This document shows, in pieces, positions 1-7,702 of a DNA stretch of 48,657 nucleotides. The notes under the pieces are model-generated. The model was given only the letters and a program-made list of their open reading frames with translations, was not told the DNA's origin and made no database searches. The number at the start of each line of letters is the position of its first letter. Within the stretch, counting starts at the first letter, position 1. A program made the translations under genes and the position numbers. The stretch is taken from the NCBI GenBank assembly GCA_002794705.1, contig PGTK01000011.1, positions 1 to 48,657 of the forward strand. Direction: 5' to 3'. Source of the DNA: Candidatus Thermofonsia Clade 1 bacterium (GTDB taxonomy: Bacteria > Chloroflexota > Anaerolineae > Aggregatilineales > UBA2796).

Positions 1-1
1 G

Positions 2-145
2 CTGCTGCCCACCAATCGGCGCACGGAAGCGTGCCAGCATCTGTGCCGCGCCAAGGCGCTAGGTGCGAAGAAGCAGCACATCCGTGAGATGGTCGAGCGC
101 GCCCTTCAGCAAAACGGCTGTCGGTGCGCGCCCAGCAGCGAATGA
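2..145 (+). CDS. 3' end of an unidentified gene (5' part outside window)
   Basis: An open frame enters from the left edge and runs 47 codons to a TGA at 143-145. The translated tail is rich in charged residues and looks helical (for example HIREMVERAL near its middle), as expected of a real protein C-terminus. The other forward frames are interrupted or less protein-like. It ends 8 bases before the tRNA gene on the opposite strand. I do not recognise the family, and 47 residues are too few for a functional call. Confidence 0.4.
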   Translation: MLPTNRRTEACQHLCRAKALGAKKQHIREMVERALQQNGCRCAPSSE

Positions 146-153
146 ATTGGCTG

Positions 154-225
154 TGGCGACGGCGGGATTCGAACCTGCGACCAAGGGCTTATGAGTCCCC
201 TGCTCTACCGCTGAGCTACGTCGCC
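154..225 (-). tRNA. tRNA with CAT anticodon (elongator Met, or Ile2)
   Basis: The minus strand folds as a complete cloverleaf. The acceptor stem GGCGACG pairs with CGTCGCC. The D arm is GCTCAGCGGTAGAGC, the anticodon loop is CTCATAA (anticodon CAT) and the T arm carries GTTCGAATC. The 3' CCA is not encoded. The first acceptor pair is G-C, so it is not an initiator tRNA, which has a mismatch there. A CAT anticodon also occurs in the isoleucine tRNA whose C34 is changed to lysidine, and sequence alone does not separate that from elongator Met. The base of the anticodon stem next to the loop is an A-G mismatch. Confidence 0.93.
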
Positions 226-315
226 ATGTGTCCCTAATTTTATGCAGGCGCGGCGGCTTGTCAAGGCAAAGTTGCCGCGCACTGAGCACACAGCGCCCCG
301 TGGCGCACCTCTGAA

Positions 316-375
316 CTCCCTTTCCCTGCTTTTATGGCGCATTCCCAGTCTCCCTTTCCCTGCTTTGCGGGGAAA
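316..375. repeat. Short direct repeat and hairpin at the 3' end of the M23 gene
   Basis: A 17-base motif (ctccctttccctgcttt) occurs at 316-332 and again at 350-366. The second copy is followed by ggggaaa, which pairs with its tttccc, giving a hairpin at about 355-375. On the minus strand the repeat encodes the odd C-terminal tail of the M23 protein and contains its stop codon. It resembles a small dispersed repeat that has landed on a gene end. Only these two copies were noticed in the window. Confidence 0.5.
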
Positions 376-2005
376 GGACAGGGGATAGGGGTAAACTACA
401 CTCTCCCATCTCTGCCAATTGCAAGCCATCTATCAGCGCCGTTGAGAGATAGCCCGCCGAAAACTGCACCAATTCATTCGGCAAGACGTTCAGCAGACGT
501 GCCTCAGGGCGATGTTGCCTGCCCCCGGCATAGAGCGAGGCAATGCCGCGCAAGGCGCCATCAGTGGCACGGTAGGCGAGCAGAGCGCCATCGGCGGTCA
601 GCACATAGAGCAGACAGCCATCGCCGACTGCCAGCAAGGGCGGCTGAGTCGGCAGCGAGGGCAGGCGAATCGTCCAGCGCAGTCCGCCGCCTGCAGCATA
701 GGCATACACCTCGCTGCCGTAGCCCGGATAGACATACAAATTGCCCAGACTATCCGCCGCGACCTGTGCCGCACGTCCGAGCGCGATGCCCGTATCCAAG
801 AGCGGCGTCAAGACGGCATCCGGGCTGAGCAGGCTGACCTGTGAGCCGACTGCGATCAGGAATCCGCCACCTTGCACGGCGATTGGCGCAATGGGCGAGG
901 GCGCACGCGCCGCGTAGAGCAGGCGCCCCTCGCTATTCAAGACCAACAGCTCATAGTTGCCGTCATTTTCAACGGCTGCAGCCAGCAGATCGCCGCTCAC
1001 GGCGTAGCGCTCCACGCGCCGACCGAGCGCCTCGCTCTGCCAGCGGACGCGCCCATCAACGTCGTACGATACGGCGCGGTTTTCTGAGTCTAGGAATATA
1101 ATTGCCTCGCCTACGCGCAACGGAGGCGTGCGCAAGACGCGATCAGCGCGCCACGCGCCCACAAAGCGCCCATTCCCCACAATGAAGACCTGCCCGTTCG
1201 CCGTCGCGCCGAAAATGCGCCCGTCGGGCAGGGGCGCTATGCCGCTCAGACCCTCCACGCGCAGCGTCCAGCTGGGCATGAACGGCGCAAAGCTGTTGGT
1301 GGCAGGCGGGCGCGCCTCAAGCTGAAAGCGCGTGGCATAGACGGCGTTCCCGTCGCTCAACCACAGCGGCGGCGCCGCAGGCAGACTGGTGGCGGTCACA
1401 ATGGCGCGGAAAGCGGGCTGCAGGCGCAGCCGCCATTGCTCAGTGAACTCAATCGGATGCAGCCAGCCGCCCTCTAGCGGATCGGTATTCCAGTAGCCCG
1501 GTCCGCCCGTGCTGGCGCGCATCCGCCGAATTTCGTAGTGCAGGTGTGGCGCGCTGTTGCGCGGCTCGCCGATCACGCCGATGATATCGCCGCGCAGCAC
1601 GCACTGCCCAACTCGCGGGAAGATGTACGGCTCACGCGATTCCATGTGTCCATAGAGCGAGAAAACCACGCTGCGATCAGGCATGGTGTGTTCGATGATC
1701 ACCACGCCTTTCTCGGTATCCCAGCCTTCGGGATCGCTGAAGGTGACCCTGCCACGTGCGGCGGCGCGCACAGGCTCGCCTTCGCGCTCAAAGGCGAGGT
1801 CAATGCCGCTGTGATAGCCGTTGAAGTCTGCGCGGAATAAGCCGAAATCGTCATGCACAAGGCTGATTCCGTCAATGGGATAGTCAAAGCGATCCACCAC
1901 GCCGCAGTCGAGGTCGGCTTGGGCGTGAGCGGGCAACTGCGGGACGATCAGCAGGGCGATCAGGCTGAGAAACAGCGCACGGCGCAAGGCAAGAGGCGCG
2001 GTCAT
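332..2005 (-). CDS. Secreted M23 metallopeptidase with PQQ-like beta-propeller domain
   Basis: A 557-residue protein with an N-terminal signal peptide (hydrophobic stretch about 10-25, then PAHAQA as a likely cleavage site). Residues 55-190 form a LytM/M23 zinc endopeptidase domain: H65 and D69 in HSGID, H120 in LYGH, and H154/H156 in PHLHYEIR are the family's metal and catalytic positions. Such enzymes usually cut peptidoglycan cross-links outside the membrane. The rest, about 230-530, has repeated blades resembling PQQ/quinoprotein repeats (for example LPDGRIFGATANGQVF), probably a binding platform. The start at 2005 gives a standard signal peptide; a start 9 codons earlier is possible. The last ~20 residues are read through a short repeated sequence and look non-native. 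Confidence 0.85.
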   Translation of the reverse strand: MTAPLALRRALFLSLIALLIVPQLPAHAQADLDCGVVDRFDYPIDGISLVHDDFGLFRADFNGYHSGIDLAFEREGEPVRAAARGRVTFSDPEGWDTEKGVVIIEHTMPDRSVVFSLYGHMESREPYIFPRVGQCVLRGDIIGVIGEPRNSAPHLHYEIRRMRASTGGPGYWNTDPLEGGWLHPIEFTEQWRLRLQPAFRAIVTATSLPAAPPLWLSDGNAVYATRFQLEARPPATNSFAPFMPSWTLRVEGLSGIAPLPDGRIFGATANGQVFIVGNGRFVGAWRADRVLRTPPLRVGEAIIFLDSENRAVSYDVDGRVRWQSEALGRRVERYAVSGDLLAAAVENDGNYELLVLNSEGRLLYAARAPSPIAPIAVQGGGFLIAVGSQVSLLSPDAVLTPLLDTGIALGRAAQVAADSLGNLYVYPGYGSEVYAYAAGGGLRWTIRLPSLPTQPPLLAVGDGCLLYVLTADGALLAYRATDGALRGIASLYAGGRQHRPEARLLNVLPNELVQFSAGYLSTALIDGLQLAEMGECSLPLSPVLSPQSRERETGNAP

Positions 2006-2096
2006 GCTCACAGATATCTCTCTCAGAAACAATTGACGCTGTTTTTACCGAATGGCGGGCACATGGGCAAGGCTAGGCGCGAAATTCATAGCGCGC

Positions 2097-2102
2097 TATA
2101 AT
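2097..2102 (+). promoter_or_regulatory. -10 element upstream of ndk
   Basis: A perfect TATAAT lies 43 bases before the ndk start. No convincing -35 box sits 16-18 bases upstream. The -10 overlaps the 12-base palindrome ATAGCGCGCTAT (2088-2099), which lies between ndk and the divergent peptidase gene and could be an operator. Confidence 0.5.
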
Positions 2103-2144
2103 TTGCAAGGTTTTTTCAGCATAGCAGATGAGGACGTAGCCCCA

Positions 2145-2594
2145 GTGGAACGCACCTTGATCATCATCAAGCCCGACGGCGTGCAGCGCGGTCTTGTTGG
2201 CGAGATCATCCGCCGCTTTGAGCAGCGCGGCTTGCGCATTGTCGGCATGAAGTTTATGCAGGTCAGCCGCGAGTTGGCAGAGCAGCACTACGCCGTTCAC
2301 CGTGAGAAACCGTTCTTCGGCGGCTTGGTGGATTACATCACTTCTAGTCCAGTGGTGGTGATGGCGCTTGAAGGCACGAACGCTGTGCAGAATGCGCGCA
2401 ACACCATCGGCGCGACGCGCCCCAGCGAGGCGACCGCAGGCAGCATTCGCGGCGACTTTGCCCTAGAGATCGGGCGCAACCTTGTGCATGGCTCCGATAG
2501 CGTTGAGAATGGCGCCGCTGAGATCGCGCTCTGGTTCAAGCCCGAAGAGCTGGTGACGTGGGAACGTCACACTGATCGCTGGATTTTTGAATAG
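2145..2594 (+). CDS. ndk: Nucleoside diphosphate kinase
   Basis: A 149-residue cytoplasmic enzyme that moves the gamma-phosphate from ATP to other (d)NDPs through a phosphohistidine. It begins ERTLIIIKPDGVQRG, the conserved N-terminus, and carries the active-site histidine in NLVHGSDS. The Arg and Asn residues of the nucleotide site (NARNTIGATRPSEA) are present. The GTG at 2145 is chosen because the family starts exactly here and a GAGG ribosome site lies about 12 bases upstream; the longer in-frame extension reads through the promoter. It converges on rsfS with 2 bases between the stops. Confidence 0.96.
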   Translation: MERTLIIIKPDGVQRGLVGEIIRRFEQRGLRIVGMKFMQVSRELAEQHYAVHREKPFFGGLVDYITSSPVVVMALEGTNAVQNARNTIGATRPSEATAGSIRGDFALEIGRNLVHGSDSVENGAAEIALWFKPEELVTWERHTDRWIFE

Positions 2595-2596
2595 GC

Positions 2597-2965
2597 TCAC
2601 TGCATTCGCAGCAGCACGTTGCCTTCGCGCCACAATCCCTCAAGGTCATAGTAGGCGCGTGCGCTGGGCGAAAACAGGTGGACGATCACATCGCCGTAGT
2701 CCATTAGAATCCAGCCGCTTTCGCCGCGCCCTTCAACGCGCAAGGGCGCGGTCTGCTGATTATGCTTGAGTTCGTCGCGCACATGCTCAGCAATGGCGTT
2801 CAGCTGACGGTCGCTATTGGCGCTGGCGATCACGAAAAAGTCCGTGATGATGCTCACTTTGCGCAGATCGAGCAAGACAATATTTTCGCCTTTGCGGTCT
2901 GCGATCAAGTCAACGATTAAACGGGCAATTTCGATAGTTTCCAGAATTCTTTCTCCTGTTGCCAT
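2597..2965 (-). CDS. rsfS: Ribosomal silencing factor RsfS
   Basis: A 122-residue protein of the RsfS/DUF143 family, which binds uL14 on the large subunit and blocks subunit joining in starvation. Family features are ENIVLLDLRKVS near residue 30, DFFVIASANSDRQ, and the C-terminal GWILMDYGDVIVHLFSP followed by YYDLEGLW. The ATG at 2965 gives the usual length; an in-frame ATG at 2983 adds six residues. No ribosome site precedes either, while a TACAAT -10-like box (minus strand, 2979 to 2974) ends 8 bases before the 2965 ATG, so the message may be leaderless. In many bacteria rsfS lies near nadD; here it is alone. Confidence 0.93.
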   Translation of the reverse strand: MATGERILETIEIARLIVDLIADRKGENIVLLDLRKVSIITDFFVIASANSDRQLNAIAEHVRDELKHNQQTAPLRVEGRGESGWILMDYGDVIVHLFSPSARAYYDLEGLWREGNVLLRMQ

Positions 2966-2974
2966 GCTTATTGA

Positions 2975-2987
2975 TTGTATCATACAA
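2975..2987. promoter_or_regulatory. Palindrome in divergent promoter region
   Basis: TTGTAT-C-ATACAA is a perfect 6-1-6 inverted repeat between rsfS (minus) and the PH-domain gene (plus). It overlaps the likely -10 box of rsfS, as expected for a repressor operator. The regulator is unknown. Confidence 0.35.
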
Positions 2988-3055
2988 GTTGCGCCTATGG
3001 GAGTAGCCATTTTTGCGCTATGCTCTAATCGGAAAGCACACAGGTAGGCAGGCTT

Positions 3056-3874
3056 ATGGGCTATATTGAGCGGAATTTGATCGCAGGCGAGCGCGTCATC
3101 TATAAAACAGGCACGCATTGGTGGGTATGGCTGCCTTCCTTGCTGATAACGAGCCTGCTTCTTGCCATTTTTCAGCCGGCTGTGCCATTCATAGTGGAGC
3201 TGAGCAGGCGGTTTGCAGCTGACCTGCCTCAAATAGACTCGTACATCGTATTTTTCGGCATTGTGATCATCCTGTTCAGCGCACTGCAGACGCTGGGCGG
3301 CTTCATCCGCTGGCTGACCGATGAAATCAGCGTGACAAACTTGCGCATTGTCAGCAAGCGCGGCTGGCTGCTGCGGCGCGTGACCGAAATCTCGCTGAGC
3401 AAGTTTGAGGCGTGTGAGATCGCTGAGAGCCTGTTCGGACGCCTGCTCGGCTATAAGACGCTGATCATCACTGGCACGGGCGGCACAGCCCACCGCTTTG
3501 AGATGGTGCACCGTGCGCGTGCCTTGCGCGATCATATTTTGGCGCAGGCTGCTGCCGCGCCCGCTGTGCCTAGCCCAACCATACCACGCGCTCCCGCAGG
3601 ACAGAGCGCCCTAGAGGATGTTTTTGTGGGAGCGACGGCGCCTGTTGAGGAAGTCAGGCGCGCCGCTCAATTTGTGAAAGAGGGCAAGCGCCAAGAGGCG
3701 GCTGCGCTTGTCAAGCAGCTGGTCTCGCAGTATCCGCAAGACGCCGATGTGTGGTATCTGGTCGGAGTGCTGCACACAGACCCCTTCCGGCAGCGCGATG
3801 CCTACCAGAAAGCGCTGGAGATCAACCCGAATCATCGCTTGGCGCGTGCCGCCTTGCAGAAATTGGGTCTTTAG
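3056..3874 (+). CDS. Membrane protein with bacterial PH domain and C-terminal TPR-like region
   Basis: A 272-residue protein of unknown role. Residues 22-47 and 63-87 are two hydrophobic membrane segments. Residues about 89-162 match the bacterial PH (DUF304/YdbT-like) fold, with EISVTNLRIVSKRGWLLRR leading into a short beta-rich domain. A Pro/Ala linker (165-195) is followed by two helical repeats (about 200-270) with TPR spacing (WYLVGVL then AYQKALEINPNHRLA). The topology suggests a membrane anchor presenting two protein- or lipid-binding modules to the cytoplasm. The ATG is preceded by an AGGCAGG ribosome site. The stop overlaps the stop of the convergent PhoU-like gene by 4 bases. Confidence 0.82.
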   Translation: MGYIERNLIAGERVIYKTGTHWWVWLPSLLITSLLLAIFQPAVPFIVELSRRFAADLPQIDSYIVFFGIVIILFSALQTLGGFIRWLTDEISVTNLRIVSKRGWLLRRVTEISLSKFEACEIAESLFGRLLGYKTLIITGTGGTAHRFEMVHRARALRDHILAQAAAAPAVPSPTIPRAPAGQSALEDVFVGATAPVEEVRRAAQFVKEGKRQEAAALVKQLVSQYPQDADVWYLVGVLHTDPFRQRDAYQKALEINPNHRLARAALQKLGL

Positions 3875-4533
3875 CGCTCGGAGTGTTCGCGCATCTCGCC
3901 CGTGACGACGTAAATGGCGCGCTCACAGATATTGGTGGCACGGTCGCCCACGCGCTCTAGGTTGTGCGATATCCATAGCAGGAAGGTAGCGCGCTCAACC
4001 AAATAGGGCAGTTCGGTCATCAGATCGATCATCTCGCGGAACGTGCGCTTCTGCAGCTGCCCGATCTCTTGATCGCGCAGGATGATCGCCTCCGCTAGGG
4101 CGACGTTGTGAGTCATGAAGGCTTGCACGGCGCCGCGCACCATCTCGCGCCCGATGACCGCCATTTGTGGGATATCTACCAATGGGCGCGGCGGCGGCGC
4201 GTCAATCATCCGCAGGGCGAGGCGCGCCACGCCCGCCGCATGATCGCCAATGCGCTCTAAATTGGTGGCGACGCTCACTGTGCCGACCAAATGCCGCAAA
4301 TCTGTGGCATTGGGATGCTGCATCGCCAAGAGACGGTAGCACTCTTCCTCAATGGCGTAGCGCAACCGATTCAGCTGCTGATCGTTCGCGCTCACTTGCG
4401 CGGCAAGCGCTGCGTTACGCTCCACAAGGGCGCGCATTGCCAATGCCAACGCCTGATCCACCATGCTGGCAAGCCGCAGCACGTTATCGCTCAGGTCAAT
4501 CAGGCTGCGCTCCAAAACTGGACGCGGCGGCAT
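3871..4533 (-). CDS. phoU: PhoU-like phosphate signalling/transport regulator
   Basis: A 220-residue, all-helical protein with the duplicated PhoU motif: NLERIGDHAAGVARLA in the first half and NLERVGDRATNICERA in the second, each carrying the acidic/basic metal-cluster residues of the family. PhoU links the PstSCAB phosphate importer to the PhoR/PhoB sensor pair and dampens phosphate uptake. No pst or pho genes are adjacent, so the partner genes must be elsewhere, or this is a stand-alone paralogue. Upstream, TTCGAC-17-GATAAC ends only 5 bases before the ATG and no ribosome site is visible, so a leaderless start is possible but weakly supported. Confidence 0.88.
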   Translation of the reverse strand: MPPRPVLERSLIDLSDNVLRLASMVDQALALAMRALVERNAALAAQVSANDQQLNRLRYAIEEECYRLLAMQHPNATDLRHLVGTVSVATNLERIGDHAAGVARLALRMIDAPPPRPLVDIPQMAVIGREMVRGAVQAFMTHNVALAEAIILRDQEIGQLQKRTFREMIDLMTELPYLVERATFLLWISHNLERVGDRATNICERAIYVVTGEMREHSER

Positions 4534-4689
4534 GGCAGGTTATCCGCTCAACTCAACATACGTCGAAGGTTCGCACACTGTATGCATCATAGCACTTCAT
4601 ACGCGGCAAAACAATGGCTATTTATGTAGTTTGCCGACCCTTAACGCAAATTTCATCATCCCTTATAAATTCACTGCACGTTCTTTCAA

Positions 4690-5496
4690 CTAAAATGTGC
4701 CAAGCACGAACCAGAGGATGTAGTAATAGCCCAGTGTGCCGCCGATCAGCAGTGTATCAAAGCGATCGAGCGCGCCGCCGTGCCCCGGCACGATGCCGCT
4801 GAAATCCTTGACAGCGGCACTACGTTTGAAGGCGGACATGCCTAAATCGCCCAGTGGCGCGAGCGCCCCGACCAACATGCCGATGATTACGCCATCAATT
4901 GGGCGTACCACAGGTGCAAACAGCAGGCTGAGCAAAGCGCCGCTCAGCACGGCAAGGGCAATTCCGCCGAAGTAGCCTTCCCACGTCTTGTTGGGCGAGA
5001 GGCGCGGCGCCAATTTGTGCTTGCCAAGCCAACTGCCCACGAAATAAGCGCCGACATCGCCCATGCCCGTGCTGACAACGGTCAAAATGAGCCAATAGTG
5101 ACCGTATTCAAGTTGACGCAGCGCGAGCAAGTGCATCCCAAGCCCACCGATGTAGAGCGCGGCTGCCACGTTCAGTCCAAAGCGCAGCGCTGCATTTTCC
5201 TCAGCGCCATAGCGCACGATCATCACGGTCAGGTTGCCCAACAAGAGCAGACTGAGCAACGGCAAGAGCAGCCCGTGCAGTTGGAATGCCTGCAGGCTTA
5301 TGAGAGCCAAAATTCCGCCGATGATCAGGAAAGCATTCAAGCGCAGCTCAGCGCGCAGAGGCAAACGTGCGAACTCCCAGCCGCAAGCAGCAAGCGCCGT
5401 CATCAAGACAACTGCGTAGGGCGTGCCGCCGATCCACATGAAGCCGACGGCAATCGGGATGAAAACAGCGGCGCTCAGAAGCCGTGTGCGGAGCAT
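4690..5496 (-). CDS. cdsA: Phosphatidate cytidylyltransferase (CDP-diglyceride synthase)
   Basis: A 268-residue integral membrane enzyme that makes CDP-diacylglycerol from phosphatidate and CTP, the branch point of phospholipid synthesis. It has about eight hydrophobic segments. The family signature is near the C-terminus: KRSAAVKDFSG followed by PGHGGALDRFD, which holds the Asp residues that bind magnesium. It lies 10 bases downstream of uppS, the usual lipid operon order, although frr and dxr, which often flank this pair, are absent. Confidence 0.95.
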   Translation of the reverse strand: MLRTRLLSAAVFIPIAVGFMWIGGTPYAVVLMTALAACGWEFARLPLRAELRLNAFLIIGGILALISLQAFQLHGLLLPLLSLLLLGNLTVMIVRYGAEENAALRFGLNVAAALYIGGLGMHLLALRQLEYGHYWLILTVVSTGMGDVGAYFVGSWLGKHKLAPRLSPNKTWEGYFGGIALAVLSGALLSLLFAPVVRPIDGVIIGMLVGALAPLGDLGMSAFKRSAAVKDFSGIVPGHGGALDRFDTLLIGGTLGYYYILWFVLGTF

Positions 5497-5506
5497 GGCT
5501 GCGCGT

Positions 5507-6229
5507 TTAGGGCGTCACCACCAGTCCAAAGCGCCGCTCACGGCGATTGTAATGCAGAATGGCTTGCAGCAGTTCCTCTTTATCGAAATCGGGCCAGTAT
5601 TTCGGCGTCGTGTAGTATTCGGCGTAGACGCTCTGCCAGACGAGGAAGTTGCTGATGCGCATCTCGCCGCCCGTGCGGATAATCAGGTCAGGATCAGGCA
5701 CCCCGGCGGTATCGAGGTAGAAATTGAAGAGCGTCTCATCAATTTGCTCAGGCGGAATGCCGTCGCGCACGATTCGGCGCATAGCGCGGATGATCTCATC
5801 GCGCCCGCCATAGTTAAAGGCGAGATTCAACGTCAGCTGATCGTTATTGCGCGTTTTATCAATCGCGTCACGCACTTTTTGCTGCAAATCAGGCGAGAGT
5901 CCCTCGAGGTTGCCGATGTGCCGCAGCTGAACGCCATTGGCATTTAGCGTCTCAAACTCGCGGTCTATGACTGTGCGCAGGATGTTGAGCAAGCCGCGCA
6001 CCTCTTCAGCAGGTCTGCCCCAATTTTCAGTGGAGAAGGCGTAAACGGTCAGGACGCGAATGCCAAACTCGGCGCAAGCGCGCAAGATTCGGCGCAGATT
6101 CTCCACGCCCGCCCGATGACCCGCATGGCGCGGCAAGCCTCGCGCCTTTGCCCAGCGTCCATTGCCATCCATGATGATAGCTACGTGGTATGGGATACGC
6201 TCTGGCAATGACGCAGGACTCTCGCTCAT
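5507..6229 (-). CDS. uppS: Isoprenyl (undecaprenyl) diphosphate synthase
   Basis: A 240-residue cis-prenyltransferase that builds the undecaprenyl carrier for cell-wall and polysaccharide synthesis. It shows HVAIIMDGNGRWAKARG with catalytic D21, followed by RHAGHRAG. The later family blocks TVYAFSTENWGRP, LAFNYGGRDEI and PDLIIRTGGEMRISNFLVWQ are also present. The start leaves a typical short leader before the conserved core. It is the first gene of a uppS-cdsA pair. The carrier it makes is also the acceptor for the glycosylphosphotransferase at 20971. Confidence 0.96.
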   Translation of the reverse strand: MSESPASLPERIPYHVAIIMDGNGRWAKARGLPRHAGHRAGVENLRRILRACAEFGIRVLTVYAFSTENWGRPAEEVRGLLNILRTVIDREFETLNANGVQLRHIGNLEGLSPDLQQKVRDAIDKTRNNDQLTLNLAFNYGGRDEIIRAMRRIVRDGIPPEQIDETLFNFYLDTAGVPDPDLIIRTGGEMRISNFLVWQSVYAEYYTTPKYWPDFDKEELLQAILHYNRRERRFGLVVTP

Positions 6230-6634
6230 AAGGTAGCATCACCTATTCTGAAGTGTTGGCAGCAATACGCTGAATCATTTTAGCCGCTATTGTTATACGC
6301 TTATATTCTGAATATTCCTCACCTATGCGTGTTAGATCGTCTTCAGTGCGGATAGAGTCGGGCTTGCGGCTTACTGAGCGCTAGAAAAGCCTGTACAAGA
6401 ATGTGCCGCCTTTCAGCGCTCGCAGCGACGAACTAACTTGTCAGGTGCGTATCGCCTAAGTATAGACGAACGCAAGTCTGACTGATAGCACACTTGATGT
6501 AACTTTACACAGCTCAGGCAAGCTACGATAGCATTTTACCTGTGCTGTGTCAAGGCTTGTGTGTGTGGATTGAGTATAGCGCGTTTGGCAAAACAGGCGA
6601 GACGCCGCACAAGGGCGCGGCGTCTCAGAGGTGG
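6230..6634. other. AT-rich intergenic region without a recognisable gene
   Basis: About 400 bases between uppS and the flavoprotein gene. The part at 6240-6560 is clearly more AT-rich than its surroundings and I see no coding frame in it. It contains the 6-1-6 palindrome ATATTC-T-GAATAT (6303-6315), a possible operator in front of uppS, and at its right end the terminator hairpin listed separately. It could hold the uppS promoter or remnants of a lost gene. Confidence 0.5.
6599..6626 (-). terminator. Intrinsic terminator after the hox-nifJ unit
   Basis: GAGACGCCGC (6599-6608) pairs perfectly with GCGGCGTCTC (6617-6626) around an 8-base loop. On the minus strand the stem is followed by GCCTGTTTTG, a short U-run. 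It begins 9 bases after the stop of the flavoprotein gene and would end the long minus-strand transcript. Confidence 0.75.
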
Positions 6635-7633
6635 CTAGACGGTCGGCTTGTATTCGGAGAGCGCCCGCATGTACTGGACGCGCTCAAAGGCAGAGGGGTC
6701 TTCGGCGTGCATCTGGCTGACCGCGCCGCGCATCTGCTGCACGGACTCATACTCATGCTGAGTCATCCAAGCACGCAAGCCGCTCTCAACCGTGCGGATA
6801 TGATCAATGCCGTTGCGCAGGAGCGCTGAGGTCATGCAGACAGCGCTGGCGCCCGCCAAGATCGCCTTGACAGCGTCTTCACCTGTGTGAACGCCGCTCG
6901 TGAGCGCCAAACTCGCCTGCACGCGCCCGTAGAGAATGCCGATCCAAGTCAAGGGCAGGCGCAGATCGGCTGAGGAGCTTAACACCACGTTCGGCGTCAC
7001 TTCGAGCGTTTCGATGTTGATATCAGGCTGATAGAAGCGGTTGAACAGCACCAGCGCATTGGCGCCCACTTCATCCAGACGGCGCGCCATGTACGCCATG
7101 TTGCTGAAATACGGACTCAGCTTCATGGCAACAGGTACACTGACCACACTCTTGACGGCGGCTAAGATGTCTAGGTAGGTCTGTTCAACAGCGTTGCCGC
7201 TCAGATACGGATCGGTCGGGATGTAGTAAACGTTCAACTCTAGAGCGTGCGCGCCTGCTTGCGCCATGTTTTGCGCAAAGCGCGTCCAGCCGCCTAAAGT
7301 CGTGCCGTTCAGGCTGGCGATGATCGGGATATCTACTGTCTCACGCGCCTTGCGGATCAACTCAAGGTACTGATCAGGACTAGCGTGATAGGTGACTGGT
7401 TCAGGGAAATAGGTGAGCGCCTCGGCGTAGCTCTCGGTGCCGTGCAGCAGATAGTAGTGCAATGCCTCGCGCTCGCGCCGAATCTGCTCTTCAAAAAGCG
7501 AGTACAGCACCACAGCGCCAGCCCCGGCATCTTCCATGCGCTTGATGTTATCGAGTTTATCGGAGAGGGGCGAGGCTGAGGCGATCAAGGGCGATTTCAG
7601 CCGCAAGCCCATGTACAGGCTCTCAAGGTTCAT
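6635..7633 (-). CDS. Dihydroorotate dehydrogenase-like flavoprotein
   Basis: A 332-residue TIM-barrel protein of the dihydroorotate dehydrogenase superfamily. The start NLESLYMGLRLKSPLIASASPLS and the segments IIASLNGTTLGGW, MKLSPYFSNM and the phosphate-binding LTSGVHTGEDAVKAILAGA fit the FMN-binding barrel. It belongs to a class commonly annotated 'dihydroorotate dehydrogenase-like' and often found beside pyruvate:ferredoxin oxidoreductase; its true substrate is not established. It lies 69 bases after nifJ, separated by a hairpin, so it is probably expressed with nifJ at a lower level. A use in pyrimidine synthesis is doubtful because no pyr genes are near. AAGGAAGAG precedes the ATG. Confidence 0.85.
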   Translation of the reverse strand: MNLESLYMGLRLKSPLIASASPLSDKLDNIKRMEDAGAGAVVLYSLFEEQIRREREALHYYLLHGTESYAEALTYFPEPVTYHASPDQYLELIRKARETVDIPIIASLNGTTLGGWTRFAQNMAQAGAHALELNVYYIPTDPYLSGNAVEQTYLDILAAVKSVVSVPVAMKLSPYFSNMAYMARRLDEVGANALVLFNRFYQPDINIETLEVTPNVVLSSSADLRLPLTWIGILYGRVQASLALTSGVHTGEDAVKAILAGASAVCMTSALLRNGIDHIRTVESGLRAWMTQHEYESVQQMRGAVSQMHAEDPSAFERVQYMRALSEYKPTV

Positions 7634-7658
7634 AGGACTCTTCCTTCTGATGGTTAAT

Positions 7659-7678
7659 GGGCGAGATTTCTCTCGCCC
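7659..7678 (-). terminator. Hairpin between nifJ and the flavoprotein gene
   Basis: On the minus strand GGGCGAGA pairs with TCTCGCCC around a GAAA loop, 25 bases after the nifJ stop. No U-run follows (ATTAACC), so it is more likely a partial terminator or an mRNA-stabilising stem than a full stop. Confidence 0.55.
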
Positions 7679-7702
7679 CTCTGATTCCCTACGATGCTCA
7701 AA

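Noticed and set aside
6542..6829. A 95-codon plus-strand frame at the end of the flavoprotein gene
   Set aside because: It runs antisense through the terminator and the conserved flavoprotein C-terminus.
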